Shown piece by piece: positions 35,101 through 42,533 of a stretch of 64,000 nucleotides of DNA. Source of the stretch: Branchiostoma lanceolatum (lineage: Eukaryota > Chordata > Leptocardii > Amphioxiformes > Branchiostomatidae); the NCBI RefSeq assembly GCF_035083965.1, contig NC_089723.1, positions 6,967,501 to 7,031,500 of the forward strand, written 5' to 3'. The translations under genes were made by a program, and so were the position numbers. The notes beneath the pieces were generated by a model. It was not told the DNA's origin. It was given only the letters and a program-made list of their open reading frames with translations, and searched no databases. Numbering within the stretch: position 1 is the first letter of the stretch; the number at the start of each line of letters is the position of its first letter.

Positions 35101-36674
35101 AGCCTCTGCTTCCCGACTGTTTAAGCCAGTGTCCTTCACAATTTGGTCTTTCCATCTCTTCGGTGGTCTTCCCCGGGGTCTGGGGGTGGCGAACTCCTGG
35201 CTGTAGGCTTTGTACACTAGTGTTTGTGGGAGTCGTCTTATGACGTGACCAAACCACCTCAGCCTTCTCGTCTGTACCATTTCCACAATGGTCTTTTTTG
35301 CCCCGAGTTTGGCTCTGATTTCAAGATTTGGTATGCGATCACGGAGCGTGATGCAGAGAATTGCCCGTAGGCATCTCATTTCGAAGGCTAATAGGAGAAG
35401 TTCATCTGTCTTTTTTAAGGTCCAAGTTTCACAAGCATATGTGGCTATGGGGGGTATAAGTGCCCGGAAGAGGCGCACTTTCAGGCATCTACTGATGTCC
35501 TTGCGGTTCCAAACTGTTTTTCTTAGTCGTCCATGCAAATAGTTATGCATGTTACGTATTTCACCATCACAAGTTACGTTATGTTGGAAACACATCGTGT
35601 TAGGACAATACCGGATGTTACTGCGTGGCAACAATGCCTATCTTAGTGTGTGTGGATGGTGTTCATCACCAAGGATGTTTCTACCTGTGTGTGAATGGTG
35701 TTCAGCTGCAAGAACATGTGTATGTACCTGTGTACAGATAGTGTTCAGCACCAGGGACAGGTCTGTTTGCCGGTATGTGGATAGTGTTCAGCACCAGGGA
35801 CAGGTCTGTTTGCCTGTGTGTGGATGGTGTTCAGCACCAAGGACAGGTCTGTTTGCCGGTGTGTTAATGGTGTTCAGCACCAGGGACAGGTCTGTTTGCC
35901 GGTATGTGAATGGTGTTAAGCACCAAGGACAGGTCTGTTTGCCTGTGTGTGGATGGTGTCCAGCACCGGTCTAGGTGTCTGTGTGTTGATGGTGTTTAGC
36001 ATCAGGGATAGGTCTAGGTGTCTGTGTGTTGATGGTGTTTAGCATCAGGGATAGGTCTAGGTGCATGTGTGTGGATGGTGTTTAGCATCAGGGATAGGTC
36101 TAGGTGCATGTGTGTGGATGGTGTTTGGCATCGGGGATAGGTCCAAGTAAGTTTGTTTGGATGGTGTTCAGCACCTTGGACACGTGTATGGATATGGGGG
36201 TATAAACGCTCGGCTTTTTCTTTAAAAAGTGTTGTAGTACTGTTCGCTATGCTCTGACGTTGTATTACTGTTGTTCTCCAGGTTGTGAAGATGCTAGCGT
36301 GTGTTGTGATACTGTTCGTTGTTGCTGGCCTGTTTTGTGGTGCTGTTCTCTGATGTTGTATCCCTGTTGTTCTCCAGGTTGTGAAGATGCTGGCGTGTGT
36401 TGTGATACTATTCGCCGTGCTGTGGATGCCGTACCGAGTCCTGGTCGTCTGCAACTCCTTCATCGACCCTCCCAACTACGACAAGTGGGTCATCCTGTTC
36501 TGCCGCCTGCCCATCTACATCAACAGCGCCTGCAACCCCGTCCTCTACAACGCCATGTCCGTCAAGTTCAGACGCGCCTTCAGCAAGCTGGCCAAGTGCT
36601 CAAAGAAGGACGACCTGTCCAGTATGAACTTCCAGTCGTCTATCAGAGCCGTGACGCGTTCCAACAGAGTCTGA
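22345..36674 (+). CDS. TRHR: Thyrotropin-releasing hormone receptor-like GPCR
   Basis: Coding exons 22345-23190 and 36378-36674 join in phase 0 (CAG|GTT) to give 380 aa, close to vertebrate TRH receptors (about 400). It is a class A, Gq-type peptide receptor expected in the plasma membrane. Seen: N-glycosylation sites at about N8, N26 and N32; TM1 near 51-77 with [11 protein letters not shown]2 [18 protein letters not shown]3 [13 protein letters not shown] followed by ERYIAICHP (ERY in place of DRY); TM6 [13 protein letters not shown]7 [13 protein letters not shown]. Known of the family: the TM3 Tyr and Asn, TM6 Tyr and TM7 Arg contact TRH; here Y and N of YLQYLGIN, Y of MPYR and R of LFCR are all present. 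The tail is short (about 40 aa), rich in Lys and Ser. The intron follows RKQ at the start of TM6. Odd: a duplicated acceptor lies 96 bp upstream of exon 2. It could be a TRHR paralogue rather than the direct orthologue. Confidence 0.93.
23217..23640 (+). repeat. Dispersed repeat family A, copy 3
   Basis: Starts 27 bp inside the receptor intron with AAAATGGAGGTATTGTTTTG. Its 3' part contains a 39-bp tandem unit (GTAGGTTTGGGCCCCCTAGC) repeated, at 23542 and 23581, with a partial earlier copy. Confidence 0.75.
23641..24439. other. Receptor intron, no recognisable element
   Basis: A 70-codon plus frame at 23753-23965 has no motif. Otherwise nothing is supported. Confidence 0.4.
24440..25556. repeat. 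Tandem array of about 220-230 bp units
   Basis: GGCAGGAAATTGAATC-type starts recur at about 24459, 24915, 25136 and 25367. Each is followed by TTAGAAATATTGGTACGGT and later AGAATCGACCAAACTTTTGC and TTCAATATGAGAAACCTGTT. The first interval is about twice the others, so one unit there has decayed. Confidence 0.85.
25746..25905. repeat. Relative of the P450-promoter foldback element
   Basis: Reads like the reverse complement of 62860-63000: GTCTATAGGTTCCAAATGTT, GTGTCAGAAAAGATAT and TGACCAAACATCCAACAGAA here match GTCTATAGCTTCCAAATGTT, GTGTCGGAAAAGATAT and TTACCAAACATCCAACAGAA there. The long outer arms of the 62.7 kb copy are not seen here. Confidence 0.8.
25985..26235. mobile_element. MITE family E, reversed partial copy
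   Basis: AAAGCAATATTAGGGCCC start, then TAGTCATTTCTAAACATGAT and TGTGATGTGAGAGCTCACT, the reverse of the order seen at 18111-18473. One end is missing. Confidence 0.7.
26236..27242. other. Receptor intron, no recognisable element
   Basis: Nothing supported beyond short frames. Confidence 0.4.
27243..27534. mobile_element. MITE family B, copy 4, with expanded GC-rich end
   Basis: CCCCCATTCCACTAGGACGG at the left, CTATCTAGTAGAATGGGGGC at the right, with TAAAGTCAAGGGTTACACAA inside. Near the right end (27420-27505) an 11-bp unit GCGGCGAGAGC has expanded to about seven copies; other members carry only one or two. Confidence 0.8.
27765..27930. repeat. Direct duplication of about 80 bp
   Basis: AAGTTGCCTTAATACTTTCC through GTCCTTGAAAGCCGTAAGTA occurs twice, back to back, with one base change (GAGGGCGTT versus GAGGACGTT). 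Confidence 0.85.
27940..28150 (-). repeat. SINE body fragment
   Basis: CTTCCACTGATCGTGACAGA and TGGACCACGGCTTTACGTCC match 8445-8600, but the tRNA head is absent here. Confidence 0.55.
28440..28692. mobile_element. MITE family C, copy 2
   Basis: CTAAAGCCCCCTCTCATTGG to GTGAGAGGGGGGGGCTTTAG, with the same CGCGGCACGCTGGCGGCGTC arms and TGAATGATATTCCCATTATA core as the other two copies. Confidence 0.85.
28693..29242. other. Receptor intron, no recognisable element
   Basis: Nothing supported. Confidence 0.35.
29243..29615. mobile_element. MITE family E, copy 3
   Basis: TTAAAGGCAACCAAAGCAAT to ATTGCTTCGGTTGCCTTTAA with the internal TTTTCAGTGAGTTCTCACAT. Both terminal repeats are intact. Confidence 0.85.
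29616..30109. other. Receptor intron, no recognisable element
   Basis: Nothing supported. Confidence 0.35.
30110..30540. mobile_element. MITE family E, copy 4, plus adjoining inverted scrap
   Basis: TTAAAGACAACGAAAGCAAT to GGGCCCTAATATTG and GTTTCCTTTAAG at about 30470. It is followed at 30480-30530 by an inverted fragment of the same family (TCACAATGTATAACGACGTC, then ATGATGCAAAAATTTGACG). Confidence 0.75.
31195..31430 (+). pseudogene. LINE reverse-transcriptase fragment
   Basis: The plus frame reads [20 protein letters not shown] and continues to a W[12 protein letters not shown] block. The FADD box is the catalytic motif of non-LTR (CR1/L2/Jockey-like) reverse transcriptases. About 75 residues remain; the reading frame then runs into a minisatellite, so the long 302-codon frame is not a protein. 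Confidence 0.85.
31431..32052. repeat. 33-bp minisatellite, about 19 copies
   Basis: Unit GTGTGTGGATGGTGTTCAGC plus ACCAAGGACAGGA. Since 33 is a multiple of three, all plus frames and one minus frame stay open; none of those predicted proteins should be believed. It shares its core with the 43-bp array at 35640-36180. Confidence 0.95.
32349..34159 (+). CDS. Orphan two-exon membrane-protein gene nested in the receptor intron
   Basis: Exons 32349-32510 and 33212-34159 join in phase 0 (ACG|GTGAGT donor; TTTCTTTCAG|GTT acceptor) for 369 aa. I do not recognise a family. Visible: a very basic N-terminus ([16 protein letters not shown]); a hydrophobic segment at about 40-64 spanning the splice junction ([15 protein letters not shown] then [10 protein letters not shown]), probably a signal anchor; a long acidic, proline-rich stretch with PTDHVR occurring twice, at about 127 and 173; a charged helix-like block near 185-215; and a second hydrophobic segment near 331-350 ([20 protein letters not shown]) before a short tail. 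The intron sits in the middle of the first hydrophobic segment. The gene has the same orientation as its host, so it needs its own promoter. Expression is unknown; gene status is inferred from the open frame and clean junction. Confidence 0.65.
32526..32975. mobile_element. MITE in the intron of the nested gene
   Basis: Left end AAGTGCTGCGTATTGGTACT, right end AGGTACGCAGCACTA, with GTACCGGTAC palindromes near both ends. Flanks TCTACACT and TCTACACC suggest an 8-bp target duplication with one change, as in hAT elements. It fills about two thirds of the 701-bp intron. Confidence 0.65.
34160..34626. other. Downstream of nested gene, no element seen
   Basis: No clear AATAAA close to the nested stop; nothing else supported. 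Confidence 0.35.
34627..34862 (+). repeat. tRNA-derived SINE
   Basis: A-box-like TGGCGCAACGGCAGAGC at about 34636, B box GAGTTCGAATCC at about 34672, then a body with GGGTACCTGACTTCGGTTGG and TGGCGCCGAATGGCAGCCAC. The head folds poorly at the acceptor stem, so it is a SINE and not a tRNA gene. Confidence 0.85.
35014..35536 (-). pseudogene. 5'-truncated LINE with 12-bp target duplication
   Basis: The minus frame reads from [12 protein letters not shown] to [14 protein letters not shown] and a stop, with the conserved [17 protein letters not shown] and [12 protein letters not shown] blocks of a non-LTR retrotransposon C-terminus. Flanks AAATAGTTATGC occur at 35002-35013 and 35537-35548. The 3' end carries GTAGGCAGGTAGGCAGTAG. 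Same LINE as at 3201-3306. Confidence 0.9.
35640..36180. repeat. 43-bp minisatellite, about 12 copies
   Basis: GTGTTCAGCACCAGGGACAG recurs in 43-bp steps (35741, 35784, 35827, 35870). It then gives way to a diverged 43-bp form with GTTTAGCATCAGGGATAGGT. The core GTGTGTGGATGGTGTTCAGC equals that of the 33-bp array at 31431-32052. Confidence 0.9.
36219..36412 (+). repeat. 96-bp tandem duplication carrying the receptor's 3' splice site
   Basis: GTTGTTCTCCAGGTTGTGAA, then GATGCTAGCGTGTGTTGTGA, occurs with its acceptor at 36281|36282. It recurs 96 bp later at 36377|36378, the true exon 2 start. A weaker third trace (GTTGTAGTACTGTTCGCTAT) lies just upstream, at about 36230. Confidence 0.9.
36378..36674 (+). 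CDS. TRHR: TRH-receptor-like gene, coding exon 2 (TM6, TM7, tail)
   Basis: Starts [12 protein letters not shown] and ends TRSNRV, 98 codons plus stop, phase 0. Contains the WMPYR and NPVLY motifs. A family C MITE starts about 50 bp after the stop and would lie in the 3' UTR. Confidence 0.92.
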   Translation, partial: VVKMLACVVILFAVLWMPYRVLVVCNSFIDPPNYDKWVILFCRLPIYINSACNPVLYNAMSVKFRRAFSKLAKCSKKDDLSSMNFQSSIRAVTRSNRV

Positions 36675-36725
36675 GCACGAGAAACTTTCGCAGAAATTTG
36701 TAAAATGCCAAGCACATCCCTAGCA

Positions 36726-36975
36726 CCTAAAGCCCCCCCTCTCACTGGACCCGCGGCACGCTGGCGGCGTCGCTGCGGCCGATTGAATTGACAAAGCACT
36801 CAACGAATTTCATCGACAAAAAACGAATCTCTTTAAGCTGAGTGTGTTTCGTTGTCTTTTTCGTCATACTTGTACGTTTTGAATGATATTCCCATTATCA
36901 AGTCAAGGGTAACACAAATCCGGTTTAGGACACAGCGACCCCGCCAGCGTGCCGCGGGTCCAGTGAGAGGGGTAA
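36726..36975. mobile_element. MITE family C, copy 3, in receptor 3' UTR region
   Basis: CTAAAGCCCCCCCTCTCACT to CCAGTGAGAGGGGTAAG. The right terminal end is shortened compared with the other two copies. Confidence 0.85.
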
Positions 36976-37143
36976 GCAGCCATAAGATATTGTTTAAGGA
37001 TATTGGAGAGTCAAACTACTCAAGTAATTTTTTTTTGGTCACTTCTTGTATATAAATCTGTAGAGAATGAGATTCTGTCAAAGATGACATCACTGGGAGA
37101 TATTATGACAAGCAAACTAGTATGTTCATGGTCACAATCAATG
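36976..37143. other. Intergenic
   Basis: No feature seen. Confidence 0.4.
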
Positions 37144-37526
37144 CACCCTCCTTAAAGCAGAGCCCCTATCGCTCGATTCGTCGTTGGCTCGCTCGCGCAG
37201 GGGCCCTGCTCTTCAGTGACGGTAGACACGGTTCTGGCGCAGTCGCAACCAAAACAGCTTCAGCCAATCAGAGGGTTTGCTAAACCTCATCGCAAGCAAA
37301 AGTGCACAAGGACGCTGGGAAGCTATCAACCAATCAGGTAACGTCTCACATCGTTACTTTAGGTTCAGAACAAATTAATCGCCAAATAAGGATAGTTCAT
37401 TAATTATTCATGAGCAACTGTCAGTAACGGCGCCAGAATCGTGTCTACCGTCGCTGAAGAGCAGGACCCCTACGCGAGCGAGCCAACGACGAATCGAGCG
37501 ATAGGGGCTCTGCTTTAAGGAGGGTG
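37144..37526. mobile_element. Foldback element with about 100-bp TIRs and 8-bp target duplication
   Basis: CACCCTCCTTAAAGCAGAGC at the left and GCTCTGCTTTAAGGAGGGTG at the right. The arms continue through CGATTCGTCGTTGGCTCGCT and ACACGGTTCTGGCGC. Flanks AATCAATG (37136-37143) and GATCAATG (37527-37534). hAT-like by duplication length. Confidence 0.85.
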
Positions 37527-38208
37527 GATCAATGGCATACCTAGGAAACTTTGAATGTTGACTTGAATGATGGAACTGTAGAATTTTAGACCGATCTGGA
37601 AACATCTCCAGATCTGAACCTTTGTATATACTTTCTGGATGCGTCACATTGCTGTGAATGTGTACAAGCAAGTAGATTTAATCAGCACGGCATTTCAAAT
37701 TTGTATCACAAAAGGGGCAGGAATGCCCCAGTATATCAACAGAACCATGACTACGTTACCTGAAATTTACGGACTTACCTTTGACATGAGGTATAAAAAT
37801 GGGTACCTGACTTCGGTTGGGGAGATAAAAGATGGTGGAAGGAGAGGGATGGGCTCCGTCTTCCAATACCGTGCCCTTGACACAGTGGATAACAACATTT
37901 ACCTTTTTATTATTAGCTTTGACATGAAATGACAAAGACTAGTGAATGTAGTCAAAAGGAAAGAAACAATTGTTATTGACCACCACTTCTGCAAAGAACA
38001 AACGTCGTGCCAACAAAACCGTGTGGACTACTGTACAGACATGCAATGTCATTAATGATGTTTTATGATAACAACTAGTTGTTGATATTATTGCTTATAT
38101 ATGAATCACAATTGTATATATCTTGAGCATGGGGCACAAGGACTAGAAAATATTAGCCTGGGTAACATCCTCTGTGGTAAACGCTGGCTCAATCTTTTCG
38201 CTCAATGC
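37527..38208. other. Intergenic with SINE fragment
   Basis: At about 37797-37900 a scrap shares GGGTACCTGACTTCGGTTGG with the SINE at 34627-34862. Otherwise nothing is supported. Confidence 0.45.
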
Positions 38209-38210
38209 TA

Positions 38211-38707
38211 AGGCCACACCAACGTTTTTGTAGCTTCTTGAAATAGCCTGTCCTTTTTTTCCCATTTTGAAAAAGAAACAAAAATTGGGTCACTATTCCC
38301 ATTCACAAATTTTGTACTCACAATTTTACTATGTGTTCACTTGTAAAACTCAATAGCCATCAAAATAGATTATAAAGGCCTGCACATACCTAAAAAGTGT
38401 GGTCACATTTTATCATAACTTATAATTTGTCACTTATTAAAACTATTTCTCAATATCAATCCATATATTAGATGGCAAAGGGTAATTTTGTTACTGGAAT
38501 TATAGTACTAGATCAAAGAACGAGGTGCATTGCATAAAATGAGTCATACAAAGCTGAGATTTGAAAAATCCTCTTATTCTTTATGTTATTTAAACCCTTA
38601 TCTTCACCCCAGACTATTCGCAAAAGATTTACATTATTTTTTTCGCCCTGTCGCTCCAACTTTTTTCTGAAAAAATCCGAGAATCAACAAATAAAATCGG
38701 TGTGGCC
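38211..38707 (+). mobile_element. MITE family F, first of an inverted pair
   Basis: Starts AAGGCCACACCAACGTTTTT after TA and ends AAAATCGGTGTGGCC before TA. It has its own terminal inverted repeats. AT-rich core with TTATCTTCACCCCAGACTAT. Confidence 0.8.
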
Positions 38708-38953
38708 TAACCAGGGATTAACCACCATGGTTAGAAAGCCAAAGATTAAGCCATTACTACGGAGGATGGTCCCCAGGCTAAGAGAAGATGCCTTAGCATG
38801 AATACATTTACATACTAAATATGACAACCACAACAACGGAATAGTGGACATGTAGCCTTTATAGGATGTGAGGTCCAGAAAGAATGTTGTCCGCACCAAA
38901 CATCACAGTGATTGTTTATGGAGTAATTCTGCAAAACTTGTGCACTAACCTTA

Positions 38954-39437
38954 GGCAACACCAATTTTATTTGGTGATTCTCGGATTTTTTTCAGAAAAA
39001 AATTGGAGCGACAGGGCAAAGAAATATAAATTTTTTTGCAAATAGTCTGGGGTGAAGATAAGGGTTTACATAACATAAAGAATAAGAGGATTATTCAAGT
39101 TTCGGCTTTGTATGGCTCATTTTACGCAATGCCCTTTCTTTGATCTAGTACTATCATTTCAGTGACAAAGTTACCTTTTGCCATATAATATATGAATTGA
39201 TATTGAAAAACAGTTTTGAAATTTAAACTTATGGTCAATATGACAACACCTTTTAGGTATGTGCAGGCTTTTATAATCTATTTCGGTGACTATTGAGTTT
39301 TACAACTGAATATGATAATATAATTGGGAGTTAAAGTTTGAGAATGGGAATAGCGACCCAATTGTTTTTTGTTTTTTTCAAAATTGGAAAAACAGGGGAG
39401 GCTATTCCGAGAAGCAACAAAAAAATTGCTATGGCCT
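38954..39437 (-). mobile_element. MITE family F, second of an inverted pair
   Basis: Starts AGGCAACACCAATTTTATTT after TA and ends TTGCTATGGCCTT before TA. On the reverse strand it parallels 38211-38707 along its whole length (ATAGTCTGGGGTGAAGATAA is the counterpart). Each copy has its own ends, so this is two insertions, not one foldback. Confidence 0.8.
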
Positions 39438-40721
39438 TATGAAAGAAGAGTGGTTTAGCCTGATTGACTTACATGTAATATGGTGTACTTAAAATTGTAT
39501 TTTGAAAAATGACCAAAAAGTTAGTGGACTTGTAGACTCTACTAACAAAATGTACATAACAATAAAAAAAGTTAAAGTGGAAGTTTAATGACAATACATG
39601 CAATGTCCTAAGATCTGTACTGTGGATGTCCTAAATATTACATGCACGGTTTGAACATAAAGCACTGAAAAATTAGAATTTCAGTGCATCCCTGGACTGA
39701 TATTTCATAAAGTGTGTTGTAGCTATGGATTTTGTAACATTTCTTTCAAGCGTTTTTTTTAATGTGTATATTGTATATAAAGTCTGTGATTTGGTGGTAA
39801 AAGTGACTAAAAACTGTTTTATGTGCAATGACTGTAATATTTGGATGACAATGTAATACTTTTTTTGGACGGCAATCCCTTTAAATATAGTGTTTCATAT
39901 GTAGGATTACAACAGACTTGAAAATGAAAATTGCATATAATCCACCTCTACTACATGTATATATAATAGAGATAAATACACAATTGTTATCAAAATTGCT
40001 CACACAGCCAGCCATCCAGAAATGTTAATATGACTTGTACATGTAACTATTGTAGTATTGAAGAATATTGTATGTGTTTTTAATTGTTTACTAAATATAA
40101 TATATTGATGTTTACTTAAGTAAAATGAAAATCATTTTTAATGGGGTTGGTATAAGTAATGTACTTGCATTAATGTTGTTATTGTTGTTATTTTGGTAGA
40201 AAATATTCCAGTGCCTGTTTGACATCAAAACAGAAACAGAGGGAAACACCAGATACTAGTGATAATATGTGCAAGGAATTGAGTACAGAAAAATTATAAG
40301 ACTGAGTGTAAAACTGATAAATGTTGATTGTCAGAAAAGGCTATGTAAGTTTACCTTATTTCCAGCCTAAAAATAACTTGAAAGGCACTATATAGTATTA
40401 ATTATTCGGGGAATATTGGCCATTAATTGCATGGCAAATTATCAAATTTTCTTAGTTATTGTCTTGTGTACATTTATACTTGGTTTGTACTTTTTACTTT
40501 TTTTGTATCTGCTGTTATAATACTAGAATTACATGCCAATCGTAAAGCCCTCTACATTCAAATGGTTGTATGTATGATGATTTAGCTATAATTGGTATAT
40601 ACAGGTAATAAAGTGAAAATGATTTTCAATTGTCCTGTCACTTGGTATCACAAATATCTGTTAATTATTTGAACACTGCAAAGGCAGGGCCAAATGTATA
40701 ACCAACAGGAAGAATAAGTGG
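39438..40721. other. AT-rich intergenic DNA
   Basis: Between the 3' ends of convergent TRHR and SNRNP48. No exon, repeat unit or RNA gene supported. Confidence 0.45.
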
Positions 40722-41092
40722 CATCGTGTGGCGCAATCGGTAGGGTGTTTCACCCACAACCGAGAGGTACCAGGTTCGAAACCACCGATATGCCCTGATG
40801 TTGTGCCCTCAGGAAAGGCACTTAACATGCCTCACTTCACTCAGGTGTGAGTACCTAGCTTCAGTTAGGGACGTCCCTCGGATAGGATGCTAAATGGAGG
40901 TCCCGTGTTTGAGGAGAGCCACACCTCAAGCACGTTAAAGAACCCACCACATTTATCGAAAAGAGTAGGGGTACTTCCCGGTGTGAGTGGTTCAAAACCT
41001 AGAGTCCTATGGCCGCACAAGGGGCAATTGTCGTATCGAGGTCACCTGAGTTAGCGCCGAATGGCAGTCGCTACAGATCCTTGCGATCTAGC
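40722..41092 (+). repeat. tRNA-derived SINE, near full length
   Basis: A-box-like TGGCGCAATCGGTAGGG, B box AGGTTCGAAACC, then GATGTTGTGCCCTCAGGAAA, CACGTTAAAGAACCCACCAC and CGAAAAGAGTAGGGGTAC. Same body as 9880-10275 and 58795-59222. Confidence 0.85.
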
Positions 41093-42331
41093 CCCGCCAA
41101 GTGTGCGCTCCTCGTAATTCAGCCCCTGGCTTCGAAGAGAGTTGGCCTACTCAATAATAAAAATTACAAGAACGAACGTCATGCAAGACTGTTAGTTCTT
41201 ACGGCTTTAAGGAGTTTATTCTGTCATGTTGCTGGATATAAACATATTCCAACGCATATCGCAAATGATAATACTTTACGTGTAAATGCAAAAGAACTCA
41301 TTTTTTTTGGATATGATAAAGTTTAACACACTTTGGTATGTGAGCATGACAAAAAAAGATAAAGCAGTAATCTTCAATTGAGGTGAAGCATGATGCCCTT
41401 GTGCAATGCAGCCTCTCTATGGCTCGCGTATTTGGCCAAGAACCCTGGGTCACCCCTACTCTTCTCAATAAGTGTGTTGGGTTCTTTCACGTGCCATAAG
41501 CTCCCTTATACACAGCTGCCGGCTTTACGTCCCTATCCAAAAGGACAATGCAAATCTTTTCCAGTCATGTCCAGACCCTGGCACAAACTCCGGCCGCTGG
41601 CGCCACAGAATTTTTAGAAAACCCTAGTCCTGCTGAGCCCGGCAATTGTCAGTTTGCACATGCTTGTTCTGTCTGCTAGCCCTGACAATTGTCGGATTGA
41701 GGGTATTTCTAGAATGCGTACATTGTACGTGTGCGGTTGTTGTAAAGCGAAGTAGATAAAAATGAGCAATATCAAACTAGTACCCTTTGTTTTAAAGGTG
41801 CCTGGGAGGCAGACGATCCAAAAGACAGAGACATGTACATAACCCACTTAACTAAGAATGATAGGTACAAGGACGTATGTTAAAAAGCACAACATGAGAA
41901 CGTTTGTTGTATGAAAGGCACTTTTACTGCAGTTTGTGTCACAGCATTCTAAAGCTAGTATATGTACAATATCACCATTACAGGCCTCACTTTAATCTAC
42001 TATTACAGGTGTTTTATATGAAGACACTTAAAAGGGGAAAAGCCCAGTTTGTTTTGGATCTCAACTCCAAGCTGCACACCCTCATGTCTAGCAACTGGTC
42101 TACCAGGGAATGCCAGAAGTACTGTTAGCGACCAACTGAGTTTCATTCTCTGCGATCTCTCAAATCTGGTAAATGTAATCAAAAACATGCATTTTCCTAT
42201 AGAAATTATGTACATTCATCATAGCAATAGCCCATGTCTTCCTCTTGTCAGTCACTTCCAACAACTATCTCCCATTTTGACGTTTGATCTTGTACAGTAG
42301 TTTAACCTACTAGTACTGCACACAATCTGGT
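41093..42331. other. Downstream of SNRNP48, with SINE remnant
   Basis: 41390-41610 resembles the SINE body in reverse (CCCTACTCTTCTCAATAAGT, GTTGGGTTCTTTCACGTGCC). A minus-strand AATAAA lies at 41215-41220, about 1.1 kb past the SNRNP48 stop; whether it is used cannot be judged. Confidence 0.45.
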
Positions 42332-42533
42332 CTAATGTCTGTGTTTCTTTCTCCGACTGGGACTTCGACTGCGGCTCCTTTCGCGTGACCTCTTGTGTTT
42401 GGAGCGCCGTTGTTGTTCCCTGTGTCTGGGGTGGTCCTCGTGTGAGCCGCGGCGTCGGTGGGACAGCCTGGGACTCTCGTGCCGTCTGGGAGAGTCCACT
42501 TTCACGGCAGGGGAGCGGGTTCTTTCACTCGGC
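42332..42533 (-). CDS. SNRNP48: SNRNP48 exon 9 (RS-like tail and stop)
   Basis: Starts PSERTRSPAVKVDSPRRHES and ends RSRSPSRRKKHRH; rich in Arg, Ser and His, as in other snRNP-associated proteins. Acceptor TGCCCCACAG. Confidence 0.92.

Noticed and set aside
35549-35974. 141-aa cysteine-rich plus frame
   Set aside because: Product of the 43-bp minisatellite.
38211-39437. Single giant foldback transposon
   Set aside because: Each half has its own terminal inverted repeats and TA flanks at its inner end, so two opposed insertions explain it better.
42001-42129. Possible terminal plus-strand exon reading YMKTLKRGKAQFVLDLNSKL
   Set aside because: A good acceptor (TACTATTACAG) precedes it, but no upstream partner exon, family match or continuation was found; it is also close to the 3' end of SNRNP48.
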